From Acidobacteriaceae bacterium (lineage in GTDB: Bacteria; Acidobacteriota; Terriglobia; Terriglobales; Acidobacteriaceae): a stretch of DNA of 5,365 nucleotides. Shown in pieces: positions 1 to 5,365 of this stretch (its first letter is position 1; every line of letters starts with the position of its first letter). Under the pieces are notes generated by a model. It had not been told where the DNA came from, did not search any database, and worked only from the letters and a program-made list of their open reading frames with translations. The DNA lies in contig JASHTU010000086.1 of the NCBI GenBank assembly GCA_030040395.1, forward strand, positions 1-5,365. The letters run 5' to 3'. The translations under genes and the position numbers were made by a program.

Positions 1-791
1 GCGTTCGGCGTGCCCACAATTTCGGTCGGCTGTTGGCCGGTAAGCCATGCCGCGCTGGAATCGATGAGGCCGCCGTAGACGCGAAACAGGATAATGCCGT
101 CGCCATAGACATCGTGCGCCACGCTGTCGCGGATCACCACGTCGCGGTTGTAGCCGTTCTCGTCGGAGTAGAAGGCGCCCGCGCCCATCATGATGCCCGC
201 CCACTGGTTAGTGTGTGCGGCGATCACGTTGTCGATGAGCACATGGTCGAAGCGCTGGCCCTTGGAGCCGCGCAAAAACACCACCAGGCCGTTGTCCTTG
301 TTTTTCAACTCGCCGCCATACACATCGTGAACCACCAGGTTGCGGAGCGTGATGTGGCTCAACACCCTGTCCTCGTCGCCGGTCACCAGCACTCCATATG
401 TGTTGCCGCCGGCAATGTCCAGCGAGTCGATCTGCCAGTATTCGGCATTTTTGAGCATCACCGCTTGTGTGGCCTGGCTGCCGGCCACGATTTGCGGACG
501 CGGCCCTTGGCCATAGGCGGTGAGGCGCGCCAAGGCCTGTGGGTTTCCTGAGCCGTGCAGGGCGAGCGATCCCTCGCAGCGCGTGCCCCGCTTGAGCGCG
601 GCCACCTCGCCGGGACGAAACCGATGCGCCGAAAGCGCGGCGAGCGTGTTCCACGGATGGGCCTGGCTGCCGTCGCCGGCGGCGGGCTGCGAGCAGTCAA
701 CAAAAAGACGCGCCCCGGGAGCCTGCGCGCCGGTCCATAAACCGGCCGGCGCTGCCACCGCGGCCAGAAAAGCGAGAAAGATCCGCTTCAA
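1..791 (-). CDS. Secreted right-handed parallel beta-helix protein, 5' part only (C-terminus beyond the left edge)
   Basis: About 263 codons are visible without a stop; the gene continues past position 1. Seen: a signal peptide at residues 1-24 (basic MKR, a hydrophobic stretch, then Ala-Gln-Ala as a likely cleavage site). Next come a VDCSQPAAGDGSQAHPWNT block (about 31-49) and, from about residue 115, successive short beta-strands with Asn/Asp/Gly turns. The turn motif HDVYG occurs twice (residues 155 and 226), about three coils apart. Family knowledge: this N-terminal block followed by beta-helix coils is typical of secreted proteins related to pectate lyases and other polysaccharide lyases or glycosidases. 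Catalytic residues cannot be assigned because the C-terminal part is missing, so the enzyme class is open. It could also be a non-enzymatic glycan-binding beta-helix. The TTG start is chosen because GGAGGAG lies just upstream and the signal peptide begins exactly there; an in-frame GTG at 806 lies upstream of that site and is less likely. The gene follows the TonB receptor after 130 nt on the same strand and may be co-transcribed with it. Confidence 0.85.
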   Translation of the reverse strand, partial: MKRIFLAFLAAVAAPAGLWTGAQAPGARLFVDCSQPAAGDGSQAHPWNTLAALSAHRFRPGEVAALKRGTRCEGSLALHGSGNPQALARLTAYGQGPRPQIVAGSQATQAVMLKNAEYWQIDSLDIAGGNTYGVLVTGDEDRVLSHITLRNLVVHDVYGGELKNKDNGLVVFLRGSKGQRFDHVLIDNVIAAHTNQWAGIMMGAGAFYSDENGYNRDVVIRDSVAHDVYGDGIILFRVYGGLIDSSAAWLTGQQPTEIVGTPN

Positions 792-793
792 AG

Positions 794-800
794 CTCCTCC
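794..800 (-). promoter_or_regulatory. Ribosome binding site of the beta-helix gene (decides a TTG start)
   Basis: Minus-strand GGAGGAG, with 4 nt between GGAGG and the TTG at 791. The receptor gene has the same GGAGG core and the same 4-nt spacing before its ATG, which supports reading TTG as the true start. The signal peptide begins at this codon. Confidence 0.7.
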
Positions 801-857
801 GGGCACAACATCAGCGGCTTGCCGTTATCGTAATCCTTCCGGCATGCGCCGACCGGC

Positions 858-883
858 CAGGGTAGGGCCGTTTCCCTACCCTG
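858..883 (-). terminator. Perfect 10-bp hairpin downstream of the TonB receptor
   Basis: The arms CAGGGTAGGG and CCCTACCCTG pair perfectly across a 6-nt loop, 38 nt beyond the receptor stop. No T-run follows on either strand, so it is not a canonical intrinsic terminator. It may end or protect the receptor mRNA, or reduce read-through into the beta-helix gene. The structure itself is certain; the function is inferred. Confidence 0.45.
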
Positions 884-921
884 CGGAATCGAATCCAGGC
901 GAGCGGCTCGCAAGCCGTGGA

Positions 922-3900
922 TCAAAAGTCCAACCGAATAGCGAACTGGCCCGTCCGCGGATTGTCCTGGACGCCAAGAATCTCACCGAAGGATGGCGCT
1001 CCAATCGCGGCGCTTGTGAAGCCTTCCGGGGCGCTGCCGCAACCGTCAATACTGTAGTAATGCCGGTTGAACAGGTTGTAGAAGTCCAAGCGGAAAGAAA
1101 GGTTGTACTTTCTTTCGGGGCCGACCCTGTCGTTCTTAATCAGAGTGGAGTTCTCATTCGCCTGCCCGGGGCAGCGCAGGCGCGAGTTGTAGGGCGACAG
1201 CGGCAGAACCCCTGGAGCCGGATTGGTGGCCACAGTGGACGGCATATAGTAGTCCTGCGTGGGCACAGCTCCTCCGGCGCCCACGGGCACATACCTTCCG
1301 GGGTTGTTCGGCTTGGCAAACCCGTTGAGGTTGAACTGCGGGTAGATATTGCCCCAGAGAGGCCAGTAAGGATCGGCGGCGCCGATCCGGTACGGCTGGC
1401 CGGTATAGTATTGAACCACGCCTCCAAGCGTCCATCCGCTGATAGCGCCCGTCAGGACTGCGTTTTGCGTCGCTAGCCAGCGCTGTCTTTTGCCGAACGG
1501 AAGCTGATAAGTGACGAAGCCTTTCAGCACCTGGGGCAGGTCATACCCGGTGAGCGCATGGGCCGCGCCGTGCATGTTCTGGAAATCCTCAACGCCCGTG
1601 TAGCCGTTGTTGTAGTCCTGCTCGGAGGCGAAGGAGTTGCCCTCCTGACGCGACCAGTCGTAGCTCAAGTCCATCGTCAGTCCGGCGCCGGTGCGTTTCA
1701 CCACATCGACGACCAGCGAGTCATAGAAGCTTTGGCCCAGGGGCAGGCCTGCGTAGTTGATGTTGTAGCAGCAGCCATACCAATAGTCGGTCGCCGCCGC
1801 GGCCATCTGCGGCAGCGGCGCCAGCGCTGCCAGGGGCGAACCATAGAAATTCGGATATGGGCAAGAAACGCCGTCGGACCCGTACCCCGACGGGCAATAC
1901 ATCCAATTCCAGATGCTGAAGCCTGGGTTCTGGTCGACCAGGTTCAGGAAATTCTGCGTGCTGGTCTCGTTCCAGGCCAACGCCGTATCCGTCAGCCGAT
2001 GGCCGCGGTTGCCAACGTAGGCGATCTCCAGTCGCGTGTTCGGCGTAAGTTGCTGTTGCACGCCGAAATTGAACGCCTCGCTATAACCGAGGCGCAAAGC
2101 ATTCGGATCCACTTCGACCGGAAAAGGCAGCATCGTCGAGGGGTCGTTTGCCAATGAAACCTTCGTCACCACGCCGGGGTAATTGAATCCGCCCCCTGGA
2201 TTGTCCCAATCGAAGTTGGCGGCCGAACTCAGCTGTCCCAGTTGCGGCGCAAAACTGTCGGGAACGCCGCCAAAGAAGGTCACGCCTACGGGATTGAAAA
2301 TCAGCCCATACGAGGCGTGGACAACCACGTTGGGCATAAATTGATAGGCTATGCCGATGGACGGTCCGTAGCTATTCGGAAACTCGTTTTTCTCGAAGCT
2401 GTCGCCGCCTCCAGTGGCGAAGACCAGCGATCCCGGTATGGCGGCCCCATAAACAGAGGCTAGCTGCGGATCGGTGACGGTGGGATCGAAGTTGGCCCAG
2501 CGGCCGTATTTCTCGTGGAACCGCGTGTTGTAACTCCAGCGCACACCCAGGTCCACAGTCAGCTTCGGAGTGAGTTTGTAACTGTCCTGCGCGAACAGCG
2601 TGATCTCTTTCTGCCGGCCGTACAGGTTGTTGGCCACCGGTTCTTTCGCGCTGCTGACTTGCCCCAACTCGTAGGTCGCAAAGGCGAAGCCGTCGAATGG
2701 TTTTCCGGGTCCGGCAGTATTGTTGTAATTGAAGTTAAATGAATATGCGCCGGCGCCGGAGCGGTAGTTCACATCGTGGGCCACAAAATCCCCGCCAAAG
2801 CTGAAGTTATGACGGCCTTTGCTCCAGGTTACGGTGTCGTCGATGGTGGCGATAGCTCCGGCTACGTCTCCCACCCAGGTGTTCCCGATGTAAGTTTCGC
2901 TGATTCCTACCTGGTTGTCGGAAAAGGATATCTCCGGGAAGTTAACGGCGCCATTGCTGCTGAGTCCCACTTGAGAGTTCCAGTCGCCGGGATCGGCCGG
3001 CACGCTGGCATTGTCGTCGTAAGCGTCGGTTAAGTTAAGCACGTTGAGCAGATTCGGACCGAAGGTGTGGGATTCGCTCAGCCGCCACTGCTGTTGCTCA
3101 TAAAACTGGTCCCGCAGATTCGACAATGGCCCGCCGTCCGAGGACCCCGATTGCCACACGCCGCCGCCATCGTTCTCAAGCCGCGGTTTGTGGTCGTAAA
3201 TCCACGAACCGGAGAGATGGTCCTGCTCGCGCAGCACGTGATCCAGTTTCACCACGAACTCGTTGGGCGTTTGGCTTGGCGTGCCGGCAAGCAGCGTTCT
3301 CTCGTTATTGGTGATCCCGCCCAGGTTGGGAGCGTAGTTCGCGTAATAGGTGTTGATTTTTTGCGCGATCGGGCTGATGCGATTGCTGGGAATGATGTTG
3401 CCGGTGAACTGGTTGCCTGTTAGCGGGTCGTAGATCATGTCCTCTTGCGCCTGAATGGTCTGTCCCGCGTTGTTCTGCACCATGAGTGGCGTTCCCGGCG
3501 TGCCCTTGGTGATCAGATCGGCGCATGTGTCGACGCTGCCGTTATATTTGCAGAGCGTGGAACCCAGTATGGCGCTGAAGTTGCCCTGCAGCATGTCCGT
3601 GGTCGGCACCGTCGCTCCGCCGCTGTTGAGCCGCCAGTCATATCTCTGAAACCGCTCAAACACGCCATAAAAGAAAGTTTTGTTCTTGTGGATCGGACCG
3701 CCCAGGCTGAAACCGTAATCCCAGCCGCGATCTTTGGCCTTGGGCGTGTCTTGGTTGTCGTTGGTCCACGTGTTGGCGTCCAGAATCTCGTTCAGCCCGT
3801 ACGTAAAAACCGATCCATGGAGCGTGTTTGTCCCAGACTTCAGGCTGAAGGCCATCACGCCGCCGCCGGTGGTGGCGCTTTGGGCGTCGAGGCCGCTGGT

Positions 3901-4575
3901 TTGCGCTTGAAGCTCTTCCACCGCCTCCATGCTGGGTCCGCCGTCCATGGAGTCGCCACGGATGTTCGAAGTGCCCGACGTGCCGTCAATGGTGTAGTCC
4001 TTCACATACCACTGCCCGCCGTTCACAACTGCGCCGTAAGGCGAGCTGACCACGGAGTACCCGGGCGTAATGGCGACCGCGAAGTCTTCAACGAACCGGC
4101 CGCCGCTGTAAATGCTCAACGGCAGGTCGTTGACAACATCCGCTTTCATGTTGGTCCCCACCTCTGCGGTTTCCATGTCCAGGATCGGCGCGCCGCCGCT
4201 TACGGTGACGGTGGCGCTGGCGGCGCCCACCTGCAACACCGCGTCGATGCGCGCCACCTGGGTGGAGTTCAGAGTCATGGCCGGATGCTGCACGGTCTCA
4301 AAGCCGGTCCGCTCGATGGTGACCGAATACTGCCCGGGGAAGAGGTTGGGCAACACGTAGATGCCGTCCTGATTCGAGACCGTCCCCGTCCGCACGTTCG
4401 TGCCGGTATTGGTCGCGGTGACCGTGGCCCCGGCCACCACCGCTCCCGTGGAATCGGTTATCGTTCCCGTAATGCTGGCGCGGTTGGCCTGCGCCCAGCT
4501 TCCTTTCGGGACGCATGCAAGCCACGTCGCAAGAAACGCCCATCCCAGGAATTTCACTCCCAGAGTCCGATTCAT
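922..4575 (-). CDS. Oar-like TonB-dependent outer-membrane receptor with N-terminal carboxypeptidase-regulatory-like domain
   Basis: A complete 1217-residue protein. In order: a signal peptide (1-28, cleavage likely after Gly-Ser-Trp-Ala); a carboxypeptidase-regulatory-like beta-sandwich (about 32-125: ITGTITDSTGAVVAGATV, then GIYVLPNLFPGQYSV); a plug (about 140-260: VNDLPL, DYTIDGTS, MEAVEELQAQTSG, SGTNTLHGS); and a 22-strand-type barrel to the C-terminus. Barrel landmarks are GGPIHKNKTFFYG (292-304), YVGNRGHRL near 850, LPFGKRQRW, and FRLDFYNLFNRHYY. The chain ends in Arg-Leu-Asp-Phe, the terminal aromatic expected of an outer-membrane barrel. Family knowledge: these receptors bind or import large ligands using TonB energy, and in Acidobacteriota they are widely assumed to handle glycans; the ligand here is unknown. 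The start at ATG 4575 has AAGGAGG 4 nt upstream and begins the signal peptide. Eight cysteines sit in probable external loops, which is unusual. No frameshift or internal stop is seen. Confidence 0.95.
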   Translation of the reverse strand: MNRTLGVKFLGWAFLATWLACVPKGSWAQANRASITGTITDSTGAVVAGATVTATNTGTNVRTGTVSNQDGIYVLPNLFPGQYSVTIERTGFETVQHPAMTLNSTQVARIDAVLQVGAASATVTVSGGAPILDMETAEVGTNMKADVVNDLPLSIYSGGRFVEDFAVAITPGYSVVSSPYGAVVNGGQWYVKDYTIDGTSGTSNIRGDSMDGGPSMEAVEELQAQTSGLDAQSATTGGGVMAFSLKSGTNTLHGSVFTYGLNEILDANTWTNDNQDTPKAKDRGWDYGFSLGGPIHKNKTFFYGVFERFQRYDWRLNSGGATVPTTDMLQGNFSAILGSTLCKYNGSVDTCADLITKGTPGTPLMVQNNAGQTIQAQEDMIYDPLTGNQFTGNIIPSNRISPIAQKINTYYANYAPNLGGITNNERTLLAGTPSQTPNEFVVKLDHVLREQDHLSGSWIYDHKPRLENDGGGVWQSGSSDGGPLSNLRDQFYEQQQWRLSESHTFGPNLLNVLNLTDAYDDNASVPADPGDWNSQVGLSSNGAVNFPEISFSDNQVGISETYIGNTWVGDVAGAIATIDDTVTWSKGRHNFSFGGDFVAHDVNYRSGAGAYSFNFNYNNTAGPGKPFDGFAFATYELGQVSSAKEPVANNLYGRQKEITLFAQDSYKLTPKLTVDLGVRWSYNTRFHEKYGRWANFDPTVTDPQLASVYGAAIPGSLVFATGGGDSFEKNEFPNSYGPSIGIAYQFMPNVVVHASYGLIFNPVGVTFFGGVPDSFAPQLGQLSSAANFDWDNPGGGFNYPGVVTKVSLANDPSTMLPFPVEVDPNALRLGYSEAFNFGVQQQLTPNTRLEIAYVGNRGHRLTDTALAWNETSTQNFLNLVDQNPGFSIWNWMYCPSGYGSDGVSCPYPNFYGSPLAALAPLPQMAAAATDYWYGCCYNINYAGLPLGQSFYDSLVVDVVKRTGAGLTMDLSYDWSRQEGNSFASEQDYNNGYTGVEDFQNMHGAAHALTGYDLPQVLKGFVTYQLPFGKRQRWLATQNAVLTGAISGWTLGGVVQYYTGQPYRIGAADPYWPLWGNIYPQFNLNGFAKPNNPGRYVPVGAGGAVPTQDYYMPSTVATNPAPGVLPLSPYNSRLRCPGQANENSTLIKNDRVGPERKYNLSFRLDFYNLFNRHYYSIDGCGSAPEGFTSAAIGAPSFGEILGVQDNPRTGQFAIRLDF

Positions 4576-4579
4576 AATG

Positions 4580-4586
4580 CCTCCTT
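4580..4586 (-). promoter_or_regulatory. Ribosome binding site of the TonB receptor
   Basis: Minus-strand AAGGAGG, with 4 nt (CATT) between GGAGG and the ATG at 4575. This fixes the start; the in-frame ATG at 4662 would add 29 charged residues ahead of the signal peptide and has no such site. I found no convincing -35/-10 pair in the 200 nt upstream. Confidence 0.8.
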
Positions 4587-4993
4587 CATTGCGATTTCGT
4601 ATCCGTTTGGCGGCCAGACCGTTTCCACGGACTTCGCCGCGCTGAGTTGTTCCGAACGCCAACTTCCACCAAGCCCTCGGCTCCGGGCGTGAGCGTCACC
4701 CCATACGCATCCGATTGCCTTCCGGCAGCTTTCTCGTTAGCGGTGCAAAAAAGCGTAAATCGGCCATTTCGCTCTGGCGCCAGCCCCAATGGAGTTCAAA
4801 CCTCGCTAGCCCAGATTCCGTCTCCCGTCTGAACAACCACGCGCCGTCCGCCGGACTAATGAACGCCGTCCGCGGAGAATGCGTAGCCAACTTCGTTCGG
4901 CTGATGATTGTCCTAGACAGCAACATACTCTCCGTCGCCCAACTTCGTCACTACCGGATTTTCGATAAAGCGTGGCTCCACGTGCCGGGTTCA
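4586..4993 (-). pseudogene. Decayed C-terminal part of a glycosidase-like (GH43/GH32-type beta-propeller) protein
   Basis: One minus-strand frame reads as a coherent protein across three stop codons (TAG 4913-4915, TAG 4856-4858, TGA 4796-4798), with a fourth TGA at 4991-4993 near its left boundary. The segments are HVEPRFIENPVVTKLGDGEY, then NEVGYAFSADGVH-stop-SGG, then TGDGIWASEV-stop-TPLGL, then PERNGRFTLFCTANE. The pattern (IENPVV.., DG.Y.AV.D, YAFS.DGVHW, RTPLGL.PE..G.FTLFYT) matches what I associate with beta-propeller glycosyl hydrolase-like proteins. Each stop is one base from the residue expected there: Tyr, Trp and Arg. The N-terminal half is absent, and the frame ends at TGA 4586-4588, against the receptor's ribosome binding site. 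The last 20 or so codons are not recognisable and the original C-terminus may lie in another frame. The family assignment is from memory of motifs and is moderate; the decay is visible directly. Confidence 0.6.
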
Positions 4994-5365
4994 GCCTTCG
5001 CGGCTGGTGAATTTCGAGGAGATCCGCAATGGCGACGCCATCTTGCTGGGGGCAGTCAGTCCTGGAGCGGCCGGGTGTTCCTGGAAACAGAAAGATTCCA
5101 TCTGCAGAGCGGAGTCATTTTGAGCGTGGGAGCGCATTGACGGTCCACCCCCGTCACCGTCCCGATCTGCTCAAGGTCAATCTTCGCGTGATGCCTTCGC
5201 GCTCGGTCGAGGGCGTTGTCGCCATCGATGAGCCCATGGAAGACAAGCTGCCCGTGCCGCTGGTTTCTCCGGACACCGGCGCGATGGTGTCATCAACATC
5301 GAGCTCGATCACGCGCGGGCGACGCATCTGGCCTTCACCCACTTCAAGAACCCGGGCCACACGCG
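4989..5365 (+). pseudogene. Frame-broken remnant of an unrecognised protein, running off the right edge
   Basis: No single plus-strand frame covers this stretch, but four adjoining segments each look coding. They are VQPSRLVNFEEIRNGDAILL (4989-5048), then SWSGRVFLETERFHLQSG (about 5060-5113), which ends at TGA 5138. The third is LLKVNLRVMPSRSVEGVVAI (within 5137-5280), followed by DGVINIELDHARATHLAF (from 5283). The first and last end almost every codon in G or C. Each step to the next frame is consistent with loss of one base. I do not recognise the protein. The first two segments loosely resemble a GNAILLGS...LFE..LNF-type block I associate with acidobacterial regulatory proteins, but the rest does not fit that. 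It may be one decayed gene, pieces of two, or a region of poor sequence. The minus strand here has no better reading. Confidence 0.4.

Larger units (their letters stand above)
788..925 (-). other. Possible small ORF (45 codons) or gene remnant between the two intact genes
   Basis: An open frame runs from a TTG at 925 to a TGA at 788-790. Its TTG overlaps the receptor's TGA stop as TTGA, and its own TGA overlaps the TTG of the beta-helix gene as TTGA. The last 18 codons (CRKDYDNGKPLMLCPEEL) read like real protein and end in G or C in 15 of 18 third positions. Against it: no ribosome binding site precedes the TTG at 925, the first half is not protein-like, and a perfect hairpin lies inside it. 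It could be a coupled small peptide, the surviving 3' end of a lost gene, or chance. I do not recognise a family. Confidence 0.2.

Noticed and set aside
33..551. Plus-strand open frame (172 codons) at the left end
   Set aside because: It is antisense to the beta-helix gene, whose minus-strand frame has a signal peptide, a ribosome binding site and clear beta-helix repeats.
601..660. Apparent frameshift in the N-terminal part of the beta-helix gene
   Set aside because: It came from a misreading; on checking base by base the frame is continuous from TTG 791 to the window edge.
880..900. tRNA T-arm-like string (AATCGAATCC) after the hairpin
   Set aside because: No T-stem pairs around it, and no acceptor, D or anticodon arm can be built from the flanking sequence.
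520..1476. Plus-strand open frame (318 codons)
   Set aside because: It spans the starts and ends of two minus-strand genes and reads as low-quality Arg/Ala/Val-rich sequence without a ribosome binding site.
4513..4575. Lipoprotein signal at Cys21 of the receptor
   Set aside because: The residues before the cysteine (Trp-Leu-Ala) do not make a good lipobox, and a signal-peptidase-I site follows at residue 28.
4576..4662. Longer receptor start at the ATG at 4662
   Set aside because: The extra 29 residues are charged and precede a normal signal peptide, and the strong ribosome binding site is placed for the ATG at 4575.
3445..4692. Long plus-strand open frame (415 codons) opposite the receptor
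   Set aside because: It is antisense to the well-supported receptor, its translation is rich in Arg, Val, Gly and His with no recognisable domain, and it reflects GC-rich codon use on the other strand.
5154..5360. Minus-strand open frame (68 codons) at the right edge
   Set aside because: It has no recognisable domain and mixed third positions; the plus-strand segments over the same bases are more protein-like and have GC-rich third positions.

Overview
The window looks like a stretch of a soil-type Acidobacteriota chromosome. The call rests on its dominant gene, a very large TonB-dependent receptor of the Oar-like type: a carboxypeptidase-regulatory-like domain, then a plug, then a barrel with the 'SGTN..HGS', 'GGPI..NKTFF' and 'YVGNRGHRL' signatures that are greatly expanded in that phylum. 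The fairly high GC content and GC-rich third codon positions fit. No marker gene is present, so the phylum is an inference.

Layout, with both intact genes on the minus strand. Positions 4576-5365 hold no intact gene. Reading left from about 4990 on the minus strand is the decayed C-terminal part of what looks like a glycosidase-type beta-propeller protein, broken by in-frame stop codons. Reading right from about 4989 on the plus strand are protein-like segments that change frame several times and run off the window. The TonB-dependent receptor follows at 4575-922 (1217 residues, complete, with a strong ribosome binding site). After it come a perfect 10-bp hairpin (858-883) and a possible 45-codon ORF (925-788). 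Last is the 5' part of a secreted right-handed parallel beta-helix protein, which starts at TTG 791 and runs off the left edge.

The arrangement suggests uptake and processing of a polysaccharide. The secreted beta-helix protein could act on or bind a uronic-acid-type or similar glycan, the receptor could import or bind fragments, and the relic upstream may be a former partner enzyme that has been lost. The substrate cannot be read from this sequence. I see no CRISPR array, RNA gene, transposase or insertion-sequence end, and nothing I would call a new defence or mobile system. The most unusual features are the pair of divergent gene relics upstream of the receptor and the overlapping stop/start arrangement between the two intact genes.
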